NCBI RefSeq assembly: GCF_001522545.3
Contig: NC_031770.1
Location: forward strand, 19,595,491-19,659,490
DNA: 64,000 bases
Source: Parus major
Taxonomy: Eukaryota > Chordata > Aves > Passeriformes > Paridae
Direction: 5' to 3'
Within the stretch, counting starts at the first letter, position 1. The number at the start of each line of letters is the position of its first letter. This document shows positions 12,002 to 24,600 of this stretch, piece by piece. A program made the position numbers and the translations under genes. Under the pieces are notes generated by a model, which worked only from the letters and a program-made list of their open reading frames with translations, was not told the origin of the DNA and searched no databases.

Positions 12002-13429
12002 GGAAGTTGATGTTTAAGGTATTCACTTATGTGAGCCCTCATAGAATATTTAGCACTTGTGTCAAACTGACTTCAGGATTTTCTCATACAAGTTTTGGTC
12101 CTTGCATATATATTCACTGGAGATGAGTAAGCGTTGAAGGATGTAAATGTCCCATGTTGGCCTGAGAGGCATAGATCCCCCTGAAATTAAGAAATATGAG
12201 AGGATCCACTCTTTGTAGACCTCCTGAAGTTCCTGCACTTGACTTTTAAATTCTTCTGCTCTGGTTAGAGAGCTGTTGTCCCTGGTGAGCAACAGGGATA
12301 ATTCAGAGGGGATGCTGTATGTCTGTAGGATAGTGAAGGTGAACATGTCCAAACCAGCACAAAGACCTGAAAATATCTATGAAGTCAGGGCTGGTTGGTT
12401 TGGGTTTTTTATATCAGTGCTGTGGTTGTGCCCAAATCCCCAAAATCTCACTGAAACCTGACCTGTTCACTGTCTCATTTTAAAAGAGTGGTAAATAACT
12501 CTTCAGTTTCATCAATTGTGGTTCCTCATACTACATCTACTTATTAGGAGATTGGCAGCTGCTATTGTAAAGAGAGGTTGGAGCAAATGTTCCCTTTTTT
12601 CAGTTCAGATGAAAATGCCAGTGAAGAGCTCAGTTTCATAATTTTTCATAGATTCTAGCTGCTGCTATCTGGGATTCTACTTCAGATTTTTACATTCTGA
12701 AATTAAATTCTCATTTTGGCCTACCAGAGCCCATGTTTGGTGTCTCTTTCCTGATGTGAGTTGTGGCCTTCTCAAGCTTTTCCCTGAGAAGGTGGCTGTG
12801 GTGTGAAATTTTTTTGTCTATTTTGGACTCCAGTCAGTAAATGTTATGCCTTGTTGGAAGAGTATGTTACAATAAATGGTAAGATGGTTTGCAGTTTTGT
12901 AGCTCTGTGCCTTTATCTGCTCAGGAAATAAGAGATTAGTGTATTAAACCACACTCTGAGAATGTATTCTGATTTTAGAGTATTGCACTTCTGCTTTGCA
13001 TTTCATTTAAAATACCTTTTAAAACCATTCATACAGTATTCATGAAACATCCTAATAAATACTCTCACCACAAGAAGTTTCAAAAAAGTTAGGAATATGC
13101 TGTTTGGATTATCTAGGATTTATTCTTTAATTTTTTGTCTCCTCTTTTGTTCTGTATTCCTCCATTTAATTAGATGCCTCATCCTCCTTTCTCTCAGAAT
13201 AATTTGCTTTTAATCTGTAATAATTTGTGATTTACTGGCTAATTTGAAATGTAGTTTTCTTTACAATTAAAAAAACACCCCCATATATTCAGATTTGTGA
13301 CTGTGATTAATGTATGGAAGATAAGATGGGGATATAAAACTATGAAAGCAAGAGAAAAGAACCAGTACCTGTATGCAGGGCAACTGTGTCACATCTCTCT
13401 TATTTATTCATCTGAATGATGGATAAATG
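12002..13429. other. AT-rich non-coding stretch, no gene recognised
   Basis: No exon or intact repeat is recognised. Short overlapping frames around 12062-12461 lie on both strands and have no domain. AATAAA-type hexamers occur, for example near 12870, but with no upstream coding evidence they are not interpreted as polyadenylation sites. Confidence 0.5.
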
Positions 13430-13460
13430 GCAAAACTCCCATTGATTTCAGTGGGAGCAG
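13430..13460. mobile_element. Core of a palindromic amniote MITE-like repeat
   Basis: The phrase AAACTCCCATTGATTTCAGT followed by GGGAGCAG is close to the centre of a widespread amniote repeat ('aactcccattgacttcaatgggag'). Arms CTCCCATTGA (13436-13445) and TCAGTGGGAG (13448-13457) pair with a single G-T wobble. Flanking parts of the element are not clearly identifiable. Confidence 0.45.
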
Positions 13461-14835
13461 AAGTTAACTTGAAATGAGCAGCTTTCCTGCACGTCTAATA
13501 TTCTGGGGACTCAGGTGCTAATTTGTGAAGAAAGATCAACACAGATGGGAAAAGTTATGGTGTGTGGAAGAATAGCTGGTTGAAATGCAGATCCACACAG
13601 TAAGGGCCTAATCTGCTTGATGCCACATACTGTCTTCAATAAAAGTCAGGGCCCTTGCAGGAATCCGAGCTAAATGCTAGTCAAAAATCTAGACAGAAGC
13701 CAGAGAAAACCCCTCACTGGTGTGAAATTGTGTGCACATGCAGCCTTCCACAGACAGGTTTGTACATATGTTTTCCTTAGAATAAAACATTAATAAAAGG
13801 AGAATGGCGCTTGGGAAGACAAAGCATCCAAGGCAACCCATCTGCACTCTTGTCATATGATAGACTTGGACAAACCTAAAGCTGCCGACACAACTGCTCA
13901 AGAAGTATGCCAAGGGAGCAGATGCTGCCTCTGCAAGGATATTTTCTAAAGTTTGGCATCCAGGATGTTGCCATTACCATCCAGAGAGGAAGAGGTGAGG
14001 AGGAGAAGTAGAATGATGTTGCCTTGGCACCTCCTGGTGTCAGCTTTCTCGTTCACTTCAGTTAGGTCTTTGCTGTTCTTTCTTTCTTCTTCTGCTTAAG
14101 TAAGGGATCTCAGGTGGAAGTTAAAAAAGGAAAGCAGCTATGTATGAAAGCAGAACACTGTGAAACTTTATACTACCCTTAAAATATTTATTCAAAGGCA
14201 AATTCATGAATGTATTTAGATTTATGGTGCATAATCATGTTTGGGTTAGCAAAAGGCCCACAGAGGTGCCGGATAAATCTGTGAGATCAGAAGCCAGTGG
14301 GGATTTTGTGAACTCAAGTGGAATAGAAGATTGCTATGGTTTTTAGAGAGCAGCCTGAAAGCCATGCCTTTGGAGAAGAGCAGGTCCTACAGCACCTTTG
14401 TTCCCTCAGAAGGCTGGGGCATCCCTGCAGGGTCCCATATGGGTGCTGGGTGACCCAGTGATGGTGCAGTTGGTTCCGTGAATGTCTGAGGAACAAGGAA
14501 CTGCTTTTGTGTAGACTCTTGCTCACCAGCAAGACCAGGCCATTCACAGTGAGCCATTGGAACCTGTGCTGAGGCTGCTGTGGAACGGTGTGGGAAATGG
14601 GGAGAAGCAGGGGCTGCTAGCACCTGGCGGGGTAAGCTGGGCTTAGTGCTCTGCCCTGTGGTCAGCACCACCCACTGCCAATTATAGATATTTTCCTTTA
14701 AAAGAAAATCCTCTATAGAACTGCTTAAATATTTCCCATTGTTTTCATTCCCTCTCATTACTAACTGTAAAAGGGTAGCATGACAGCCAGAAGTCCTGTA
14801 TTCAAGCTCTCAGCCTCTTTGGTGCATTGCTTGCA
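13461..14835. other. Non-coding stretch up to the CR1, GC-richer at its end
   Basis: AT-rich to about 14.3 kb, then GC-richer to the CR1 boundary. Frames of 77-123 codons on the minus strand at 14314-14758 overlap one another in different registers and have no recognised domain, which fits chance in GC-richer DNA. No promoter, exon or RNA gene is supported. Confidence 0.5.
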
Positions 14836-15420
14836 GCCCCAAATGCCAGCTGCATCCTGGGCTGCATCGAGGGCAGCGTGGCTGTCAGGGCAAGGGAGAG
14901 GACTCTGTCCCACTTGCAGGACTGCATCCAGCTCTGGGGTCCTTGGCACAGGAAGGACATGGACTGCTGGAGTGAGTCCAGAGAAGAGCCACAAAAATGA
15001 TCAGGGGCCTGGAGCACCTCTCCTCTGAGGATGAGATGGGAGAGCCTGGAGAAGAGGAAGCTCCAGGGAGATCTTACAGCACATTTCAGTACTAAAGGGG
15101 GTCTTTAATAAAGACAGACAAACCTTTTAGCAGGGTGTGGTGTGATAGGACAAGGAGTAATTACAAGCTTAAAACTAAAAGAGGGTCTGTTTAGACAAGA
15201 AACAAATAATAAATTTTTTGCAATGTGGGTGGTAAAACACTGGAACAAACGGCTCAGAGAGGTGGTAGATGGCCCCTCCCTGAAAACATTCAAGGTCAGA
15301 TTGGATGGGGCTGTGAGCAACTTGATCTGGTTGAAGATGTCCCTGCTCATTGCAGAGGGGTTGGACTCGATGACTTTTAAATGTCCCTTCCAACCCAAGC
15401 TAACCTATGAGTCTATGATC
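14836..15420 (+). mobile_element. CR1 LINE, 5'-truncated 3' end
   Basis: This is the clearest element in the window. In order it shows the reverse-transcriptase C-terminal region and 3' end of a CR1 retrotransposon: CATCCTGGGCTGCATCGAGG, CATCCAGCTCTGGGGTCCTT, ATGATCAGGGGCCTGGAGCA, CACTGGAACAAACGGCTCAG, GAGGTGGTAGATGGCCCCTC, TTGGATGGGGCTGTGAGCAA and CCCTTCCAACCC. It ends in CTATGAGTCTATGATC, the CR1-type short tandem terminus, with no poly(A). Of a full-length element of about 4.5 kb only some 585 bases remain. At least one internal deletion of about 30 bases is apparent near 14890-14915, along with frameshifts and stops, so it is a long-dead copy. Frames of 97-108 codons inside it are remnants or antisense shadows, not genes. 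Confidence 0.93.
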
Positions 15421-17040
15421 CACATTATGCTGACATTAGGCCATATCTGTGAAAAGGTCCCTCTCTGAGCAGATCTGAGGAAACACAAACATATCTGGCA
15501 AGTAATGGTCTCCGTTTCCAGAGGCTGATAGTTTGTCTCAGGCTTACGCTGATAAATAATATTCCAATGATTTCTTTGACATGAGAAAATACTGCTTGAG
15601 GCCATGTTCACAGTTCTTACCAAACTTACTTGGCTTTTGGACTAAGCACGCTTTTAATCATGCCCTGCCAGCAGAGGAACTAGTAAGTGATGACCTTTGT
15701 TTTGTTTTGGGGTTGGAGCAGGCGGAGAAGGAGGCAGCCTAAAACCTGATTCCCGAGGCTTATCCTTGCCAAACTGTGACTACCCTGCACTCTTCCTGTG
15801 CTGGGGAGAGTGCCAGAGCCTTGGCTCCATCCCCTCCAAGGAGGAGAGGTGCGAGCAAGGGCGCCTCAACCAAGGTCCCCAGCTGCTGGCGACCACCTGA
15901 GGCCTCGGGGAAGGAGCCCCAGCGCCAGGAGGAGGCTGAGCCTCCCCGTCCTGCTGTGATCACGCGCAAGAGAGCTCCATGTTTTCGTAAAGCGGCATTT
16001 GCCCTTTCCAGCTGCTGGATGCCACAAAAGGTCACCCAAAATGATCTAAATGCATCGTTTCCCTGGTGTGAAGGATGAAGCAGGGAACCTTTGAATGAAG
16101 GCAGTGCCTTTTTTTTTTTTTTTTTTTTTGTCCTGCAAGTGTTCCCTTTGCTGTTACAGTTGCTGCAGTCGAGTGCTGTCACTGGGGCTGGCGTTGGCCT
16201 CCGCTCGCTTTCTGTCCGTGCCGCAGCCTCCGGCATGGCCAGACACTGCTCGCAGCCCCAGAGGGACTCCCTCAGGTGTGAGCTCTGTGTCTGATGAGAT
16301 GCAGACCCAGGGACTGAGACCTCAATCTCATCGGCTCTACATGTCCCTGGAACGTTGCAGAAACCCCAACCAACACTTGCCAAGGAGGAGGTTTTACACT
16401 GGTTTTGGCAGGGTGTGTTCAACTGGGGGTTAGCAGTGTCCTGAGCAGAAAACCACTGGAACCAAATCTCATTTGCTAGGATTGAAATATAGCAACCCAG
16501 GCAGATCATCCTGTCTCATTGTTTTTATGTGTCCCTGAGTCTAAAGTCATTTTTAAAATGTGAGTGATGCAATTTCTTGCATCTTTCATTTAATATGCTG
16601 CTTGGTAAACAGTGTTTTAGATTAGTATATTTGTAATTTAAATGAAGACAATACATCAAGTCAAGTCAGAAGAGAAGGAAGAAGTTTAAGGAATGATTGA
16701 TGCCTCTTTCAGTGTTATGCCCTCTTGAAAAAGGAAAAAGAAAGCATAAGGAGAGGGGAGAGGTGAGATTATTGAGGATCTGTTGGGGTAAGGGAGAAAG
16801 ACAGAAACTGTTGTTCATGGGCAGAAATACACTATTTTTAAAAGCACAGTCAGGTCTGATAGCTGAATCTGTTTTCTTCAAGCGCACTAATAAATTCTGC
16901 CTAATTCATTTTTCATTCTCTCTTGGGGTCTGCTTGCAGATTTGCCTCAACAAAGGAAGCATCATGTTACTTCTTTTAAATAATTGATGGCTCTTGGTCC
17001 AAGCCAGCTTGAAGGAAATTCAAAAATAGGTACTGATTGA
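15421..17040. other. GC-richer non-coding stretch, no gene recognised
   Basis: About 15.70-16.43 kb is clearly GC-richer than the surroundings, with a modest CpG excess at 16186-16255. A 249-codon minus-strand frame (15760-16509) crosses the 21-T run at 16109-16129 and so contains a lysine run. Other frames overlap it in several registers. No domain is recognisable. A regulatory patch or non-coding exon is possible but not shown. Confidence 0.45.
16109..16129. repeat. poly(T) homopolymer, 21 T
   Basis: An uninterrupted run of 21 T inside the GC-richer patch. No retrocopy or SINE body is recognised beside it, so it is a simple repeat only. Confidence 0.9.
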
Positions 17041-17205
17041 GTAAATACCCTGCCTCCCCCTCTGCTCCCCCCGCCCTCATCCCTTATTTATTTTTGCAGC
17101 CTGGGTGACTGGCAGTCGCCGATGATGTCATTTGGGTACACCCAGCACTTAGCAGCTCTGATTTCATTTATGTATTTATTTATATTTAAGAAAATGAGAA
17201 GCTGT
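17041..17205 (+). other. Splice-acceptor-like site with short open exon-like tail
   Basis: A long pyrimidine tract (about 17046-17096, mostly C and T) ends in TTTTTGCAG at 17099, the form of a strong 3' splice site. One frame after it stays open for about 35 codons (residues begin LGDWQSPMMSFGY) and closes at a TAA near 17205. The sequence TGATGTCAT at about 17123 resembles a CRE/AP-1 site. No clear GT donor follows in a convincing context. It could be a terminal exon, a conserved regulatory element, or chance. Confidence 0.25.
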
Positions 17206-18160
17206 TAATTGTAAACTGTCTGATGGAGCTAAGAGCTCTTAATAAATCATCAGCAACCTTGTGCCATAACATCCAGGGATGGACCTTAACAGGTTGGAAT
17301 TGGTACCAAGAGAGGCACTGGGGAGATTTGCGTGTGTTCCACTCCTCTTGGCTGTGGGATGTGCCCTTCTCAGGGCACTTCTGGGTCAGTGTTTTCCACA
17401 GTGTTGGTTGTTTGCAAGCTTTGGCATGCCACCTCTGAGAGTAGTCTTGTTTCCATGGAATAAGTAATTTCCCTGGACAGCGTGGATTTGCCAAAGCTCT
17501 GTGATGTCATCTGTAGGGATACACCCTTTATAACTTACCTTTTAAATTATTCAGAAAACAGCGTGGTCCAAATTAACAATGAGAAAACACAGAAATATTT
17601 TTCTCTTTTTTTTGTCCAGGCTTCGAGAAACAGGATGTTCTTATGCCAAATATTGCCGCAGTAAGAACATTCTTGGTGTAAAGTATTGCATAGGAGAAAA
17701 CAGTGGCAGAGTTCACATCTAGTGAGTTTTGCATTCATGCTCTGATTTGCAGTCAACATGACTTCATGCCTCCCCAGTTTTGATAGCAGTAAGTTAAAGG
17801 ACTGAAGAAAAGCTTTTGGAAGGTGGTTTCTGTGTAAAATTTTTATCTGTCTTTGAGTTTCTTTGTAAGGTATGTCCACGTTTCAAAATGTTAATTATGC
17901 AATGTTGAGTAAGTGATGTTCAACTAGAAAAGGGACTGATAGAAAAAAAATAGGGAGATTTAATTTTTTTCCAAGCAGGCAAGTCCTCCTACAGGTCATA
18001 TCTTGATACAATATTTTAGTGCATGAAACCAGCACTCATGTAGTAAATAACATAAGGTCTTCTTGACCTTGCAGCCTTACGTGGGCATGCATGCCATTCA
18101 GCTAAACTACTCTAGTGTCCAATACCTTGGAGAAATTGCCAAGTATTTCCTCTGATGCCA
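17206..18160. other. Non-coding stretch, no gene recognised
   Basis: Moderate AT content and short overlapping frames on both strands (for example 17186-17494 and 17223-17438), none with a family resemblance. A 9-bp inverted repeat (ATGTTCTTA, then TAAGAACAT after 18 bases) occurs at about 17634-17669. It is short enough to be chance. Confidence 0.45.
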
Positions 18161-18167
18161 TGCTTGT

Positions 18168-18249
18168 CGCCCACGCTCGCCCGGCGTTCCGCGCTTCCCG
18201 CTAACGGCGCTCCGGCCGCGCAGCAGTTTGAGTGCCGACAGCCATAGCG
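18168..18249. other. Isolated dense CpG cluster
   Basis: I count about 15 CpG dinucleotides in 82 bases, 13 of them in the first 53 (18168-18220), where GC content is about three quarters. Flanking DNA is ordinary, AT-rich and CpG-poor. The stretch is far too short for a standard CpG island. Possibilities are the edge of a GC-rich exon or promoter, a small insertion of GC-rich DNA, or an assembly chimera. No gene could be tied to it: the 73-codon frame starting at 18232 uses GTG as first codon and has no known domain. Confidence 0.75.
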
Positions 18250-21200
18250 GGATCAGGCAGGGCCTTTCCAGCTGGAAGAGCAGAGCACCATCAGGGGCAT
18301 GTCCACATGAGTAGGTGCAGATGGACCAGAGCGGACTGGACGTGGCTTGGCTCCGGTCTGGAAGCCATGGTGCTGCTTAGTGCAATACTGTCACCAGGCA
18401 AATACTCTTACTGTTTCTTATTAGTAGGGCTAGATCTAGAAACTTCAGTGTGAAGATTGGTCTGTCAGGAATATGCCATGTATTTTGCATATTTATTGTT
18501 CTCTCTGTAAAATGAGTATCTTCTGTAAAGTAAGCATTGTAAAGTAAGCATGGCAGATAATCTGATTTACAGAAAAAGCTGGCTTTGAGGAACAGAGTGA
18601 TGGAGACAGGTCTGTGTATTTCTCCTCTTGCCCTCCAGAAATGAACCTCTAGGGTATGTATTTAGGGAAACCAGTGCATATAAGGGGGTAACATGGAGAT
18701 GGGACATCAGTATTTCTGTGGCATTACACTCAAGGCAGGAAGAAGGCAGTGGAAGAATGAGACTTTAAACAATAATATCCAAAAATGCCTTCCAGAGGGA
18801 GGCATACAAATGCATATTTGGGTATCTACAAAGTACCCTGTACTCTTAGTAGTTCCTCTGAGCAGTGTGGTGCGCAACAAGGTGTGAAGCCTTTTCCAAG
18901 TAGTCTTGATTGCTTACACATTTTTATCCAAGTGCCTGCAGTATTTGGAAACTTCTGTGTGGTGCAAGGTTTGCAAACAGGATTTAGAGATGTTCAAATT
19001 GTCCATCTGCCAAAATAACAGGTTAAGAATTACTTTGGTGATGGGAAGAGCTTGAAACCAGCTCACTAGCTCACTTCGGGTGTTAATACAGTCTTTAGCC
19101 ATAGAGGGAAATCTAAGCCTTGCTGAAGGCACAGCATAGCAAGGTATATCTAATAGTGTGTGCTTAACTCTGTTGCCTGGGAGCTTTTATTTAATGCAGT
19201 GGCCAGGAAAATTGACCTCATGTTTTGGTTTTTTTCTTATGGGTTTGGATCCTGACTCACATCATCTACATGTGTAAAGCTGGCAATTTACTGATTTATC
19301 GATGGAAAAAAATCACTTAGTTGGAGAAAAGAGGAAAAACTTGTGATAAAAGCACTGTGCTTTGAAATACCAGCTGCATCAGAGGATATGAGTGGGTTAT
19401 TGGTGTAATAGGGACCCTTCTATCTGTGAACATAATGCCATATAACAAATACCATGAGCCAAATTAGTAGCCAGTTTCTGATGGCTGAACTCTCCAGTTC
19501 TAAACGCTACTGCAAGCATTCTGTTTAGGAAGGGAAGCTAAAAGCCTCTCAAGGGTACATAGAAAATGCTGATCCTGAATGTATAAATGGACACGTTTTA
19601 ATCCTTAAGTTATTAATTATTTCTCATGATTAATTGCAATTATTTTATTACTACTCCAGACCCTTGGGTCAAATTGCACACTGAAGTCGGTAAGGAATTT
19701 GCTGAAGAATCTCTTGATTTGGTATGTTATCATTTTTATATTGAATATTGGACATTATCAGTTGCATTAAAAAGACCAACAGCTATCATGCCATCAAATT
19801 ACAGGATATATTTGGGTTGCAGGCGTAACTCCATTTCTTTCAGTGTCATCAGATAGAACTGTAAATTTAATGCACAAAGGGAAGGGGAAATAATCCCTTC
19901 ACCCACAAAGACATAAATTAAATGTTGCCCCACGCTAAAATATGTAACCTTAAATGAACCTTACATTAAGGAAAATTCAATGCCTACGTTCAGTGTATAT
20001 GCTCTGTTCAAGGGGATGGCAAGTACTTTCAGATTAGTCTGAATTTTGGAGGATTTTCTAATGGGAAAGCTGGGTACCCCCCTCCCTCTGGCCAGCTCTA
20101 GCTTCCCCATGCCTCTCTCCCCTCAAGTAACCAGAAGAATCTTTTTCTTCTGAACATACAGCTTGTAATATACATAAAAGCAGAGTTTGCTTTGATCCTG
20201 ACAGCAAAACGTTTATTTTTAAACTGGAACTGGGCTGTTGTCCAGCAATGCTCTTTCCTTTGCATCATGCCCTGCGTTTCAGCTCCGCAGCGTGCCTGGG
20301 TGCAGCTGGACCTGCTGCAAGAGAGACCTGGCGTGATGGGTCCTGCTGAGCTCGCTCCCTCCCTCTCCCCTCATTCCTCCTTCTCCTCTCGTTTTGAAAT
20401 TCAAATTGAATGCAATTTTCAGCTCATTTGAGCCAGAATATACTCTTGCTGAGCTTCAGTGGCTCTTAAATTCAAACTCGAAGGAGAAAACAGATATCAT
20501 CTGTCACTGAGGGTGGGAAAGGGTGTCCTCCCCACATTTTATTCATGGGAGACAGGGCTTCACTGACTAATTCCAGTCTTTCTGACTAATCACTCACTGG
20601 CAAACTAATCAGCTAATCGATGTGACTGGTTTCTTGTAGTTTGGTCTCTTTTTGCAGGGTTGTTTTTTTATTTCTCCAGCCTATTTAGTATTTATATTTA
20701 AAGTCCTAGAAATGCCCTAGCTGAAACGCCTGTGTCTGCATTTGACTGTACCTGCTCATTTCTGGTCTCATTGTCCCTATCACAGACTATTCCCTTTGAA
20801 GAACTACAGATGAAAATACCCCAAATTGGACAGGTGGCAGAGAAGAGGCGAAGGATGAGAAATTTTCAGAAGAAGCTTAAAAAATAGAAAGTAGCAAAGG
20901 GAGAAAAAGTGTTAAATCATTAGATGTTGTTATGCCAGCAGGTTTAGGGCCAGGTATATGTACAGGGTAAATACCATAGCTACTTATTGTATAAAACCTG
21001 TTTCATATTAACACATGTGGCAGTATCTCATGAGTCATCTGGTGGGAGTCCTGCTTAAAAGTAGAGAAGAAATATGGCTCACTGTTTTTTTCCTTACTGC
21101 TTTATTTTTTTTTTCTTAGTATTATTTTTGAAATGGAAAACGACTCTTGCAATGAAGTCCAGCTCCTGCTTTTATTGTACTCCTTCACAAACTTCTCTTT

Positions 21201-21660
21201 CATTTGGTGAAAATAGCACTGGTTTTGAGATTGGCAACTACCTTCAAAGGGAAATGTTGCAAGAAACAGCAATTTGGTAGGTGTAAGGGCAAAACTAAAG
21301 TACAATCTGTGCTAGTAGAGAAAATAGGTTGCTTAATCTAACAGCATGATAGCATTTTAATGCTGCTCTGAGCAACGTCAGCTTGCCACTGGCAAAAATC
21401 CACAACCTGAATTTTTGTTGTAACAAAATCTACATGCCATAAAGGACGTCATAAATAGACGGGACATCTGCAAATTGTGAGAACATATTAAAGTCAGGCT
21501 AGAAAGAATATCAAACACCATGCTGGTGCCTTAATTGTTTTATGTGTTCTAAAGCCTTGATATATTACTAAACCTGGCTTAAGGTTGGAAACTGCTGTTC
21601 TGGAGCCTTCTTGGTGCCTGTTCCTTGTTCCTCATGCTGGGCAAGGGTTGGCGTACGGTC
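18250..21660. other. Non-coding stretch, no gene recognised
   Basis: No exon or intact element is visible. A perfect tandem duplication of TGTAAAGTAAGCAT lies at 18524-18551. The passage at 20580-20625 carries several ACTAAT/CTAATC motifs close together, as in homeodomain-binding clusters, next to a pyrimidine-rich patch at 20340-20395. This is suggestive only. Confidence 0.45.
18524..18551. repeat. Tandem duplication, two 14-bp units
   Basis: Two adjacent perfect copies of TGTAAAGTAAGCAT. A related phrase (CTGTAAAATGAGTATCT) lies just upstream at about 18505-18521. This suggests a slippage series on a short motif. Confidence 0.85.
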
Positions 21661-21690
21661 AGGGCCCAATCCTGCAAACAGTTTTGTGTT
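21661..21690. mobile_element. Possible end of a palindromic MITE-like repeat
   Basis: The phrase AGGGCCCAATCCTGCAAACA matches the recalled terminal phrase of an amniote palindromic repeat ('gggcctgatcctgcaaacac'). Only this end is recognisable, so it may be coincidence. Confidence 0.25.
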
Positions 21691-24600
21691 TGGTGTGCTA
21701 ACATCACCCAAACCAAAATGAAACTCTGGAGCAATATTCTGCTATCCCTTTGGTCACCTTATCTACTTCAGTTTAGTACGTGGTAATCCCTAAAAAAACC
21801 CCCAACCCTTTTTGCTGTGGGAACCAAGGCAGAGATTGTGCCTGTGGCTGGTTCATGACAGACACCCTGCACAGGAGCCAGCGTGCTGCTCCGACAGAAT
21901 TTGGGTATTTCGTGTTGGAGAGGCACTGGCAAAAAGCAGGGCTGAGGAAAGAGGGCGCTCTTGGAGTGTGATCAGAGAAGCCCAAGCTCACCTTTGGGAC
22001 TGGGCCCCTTCACCACACAGGCAGTGTGGAGACACCTGGATCTGGATCACAGTGGAGTGGGTTTAGAGAGGTGATAGGCACACGGCGGCCAGGATAGCGG
22101 GAATTGATTTCCAGTGGTCTTTGTGGTCATAAATGTTAGCCCTGATTCATTTACAGTTACTGAAGCAGGGGATTTTGGAATCTTTTTTTAATTAGGCAAT
22201 TAAATTCAGGTTAAGCCCTGTTTCAGGCACCTCAGTGCCTCTCTGAATCTTCCCCTTTGTCTCCAGTGGCTCTGTTAGACATTGACACTGACCTGCGAAG
22301 CTGGTACTACAAGTCCTTATAAAGAAATCTGATATTCCTATGGAAGTTATGATGATGTATGTAAATCAGCTGCCATATCCACACTGTCACCTCTTCAGCT
22401 GAAAAAGAAGGGCAAATCATTTCGTTGGTAGCTGCTGAAACCGTCAGCTGCACTGTCATTAATACTCTCCCCTCTTTCCTGGAAACTCAATATGTCAGCT
22501 ACCTGATGTACCCTTCCTCTTCCAAGAATACATCTCTCCATTCCTTCAAATTCTTCTTGAGCTGGGACCTCCCATCTGCCAGTTTATTGTTCTTCTGGCC
22601 CATTAGTTTTTCCCCCCATTATTTTTCCTGTGTTTTTTTATAGAATTTTATCATATGCTAATAACCAAAGTATCTGAATTCTATCCATATAAAGTTATGT
22701 GTCCAACTGCTGTGGTGCCTTTTTGTTTTACCTCTCCTCTTTCTTGTGGGGAAAGCAGTGCAGGGGAAGGCATTAGGTTTTGAATTTTTATATTGCTGTT
22801 ATATACACCTACACCATCATGGCTCTGGTCACCCCCTGTCTTTAAGGCCTCTCCTTGGACCATCCTGTTTGGACTTTGGTGCTGGATCTGTTTCTCGGGG
22901 AGCTGTCTAGATTTCTTTTTCTGCTCTCTGAGTAGAGAGTGTCCATGTGGTGTCAGTTCTCTGAAGCAGGTGTTCCCAGACCCTCTCCCTAGATGCCATT
23001 GCTGAAATTCCTTGTTCTACACTCCTTACTTTGTCTTGCTGCTTAATCCTGATCGTCCTAGAGATCTTCCATGATCAATTCACGCACCTTTAATTGATCT
23101 TACAGGGACCACATGGCAGCTGAAGCATTTGCACACAAACTTCATACTGGGATTTGTACAATAGAAAGTATTTTGCTTTGCAGAAATACAAGAGCCATAG
23201 GAATCCAGGTGATACAAGAAGTGTCTGCCTCCTTGCTTGGGTGACTTTCCTGGATTTCACCATTCCCTGGTCCACCTTCCAGCCCACATCCATCTCTCTT
23301 GGTTTGTGCTTGGGCCATATGTGAAGCTTTCCATTCCAGAAAAAAGCAAAACTCTTGACTAGACATGGGCATCAATGAGATTTTTACTTAAGTCTCTGCA
23401 ACTAACCTTTTTGTTTTAGCAGATATTCCTATACAACTGCTTAAAAGTTGCACCTGTAAGTTTTCCACCTGAGTAAACTCTTGTGCACCTTAGGAATCCT
23501 ATTAGAGATTTCCACGTAAGAAATGACTGGATTGCAAGTCACAAAACTAAAATTTTTGTCCCATCCTAAAAAAACCTGTTGGTGTGTCTGTGTGGGTTAT
23601 GCCTGTATAGGTGTGTATCCACAGAAAGAGGATGTTTGATGATATTTCCTCAATAGCAGATTACTTGCTGCTGTTCAGAGGTCATTGGGTGACCTGTAAG
23701 TTCTGCTTGATTATAGCATGCTCAGTGAAGACCACAGTTTCAAATGAATAAACAAACCCTAACCAAATTCTGCATGTTTGTGGTATTGAACCTATAATCA
23801 GGTTTTTGCATTTTAATTTTGTATACACTTTTAAGAATATGTATATTAATCCTTCTGATTGGTTCTTTATCATTCTCTATACCTTAAAAAAAAAGGTCTT
23901 TCTTTATAGTGCTTTGAGAAATTTATTAGTGTAAGATCAGAACTCTTCTCTTTGAAATTTATCTTTAAAAATGCTATTGACTTTTACAGGATTAGTGGTC
24001 ACGTTAGAGAGCCTGAGAAAGTGGTCTCACTGCTCACACAACATCTGATTCCTAAATAACAAACCTCGTCAAGTCAACTATTTCCGAGTCACGTTTTGTT
24101 CCGTCCTGGCACAAGCCAGACTGGGACAACAAATTGTATCACCAAAGAGGCATGACATGAGCTGTGTGTGTATTTTCACCAGCCTTTGTATTGCCATGGC
24201 AACAATAGTTTTAATTATGGAGAGCCAAAACAGTAAGTTGTGTATCAGATGGGGCTCAGTTTTCCCTATGGACAGAACTCTTGATTAGCCACTGGAGAAA
24301 AGCTTTGTATCTCGGTTTTCCTTCCAGTCTGGATTTTGTTCTCTGCTTTAGCAGCCGGCTTGTTGTGTTCAGCGTGTGAACTTGGAGGGGCTGCAGCCAG
24401 CTGGAGGACAGTGTCACAGAGGGAATGAAGTGACCCTCCTGTCTCAGGGGCAGCCTGGCACTGTGCTGGTTTGGGTGTTTAGGAATGGGTCTCTCACTAA
24501 AGGACTGCTCTCGGCTTCCCTCTAAACCACTGGAGACCTGCGGATTTGGAAAGGGCTGGTGTGAAGTGATGTTTAATAATCGGCCTTGACAATGTTCAAG

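Noticed and set aside
14836..15468. Open frames of 72-108 codons at the CR1
   Set aside because: They are remnants or antisense shadows of a dead, truncated CR1 copy with internal deletion and frameshifts, not host genes.
15760..16509. 249-codon minus-strand open frame, the longest in the window
   Set aside because: It runs through a 21-T homopolymer (lysine run), overlaps frames in other registers, lies in GC-richer DNA where stops are rarer, and shows no domain.
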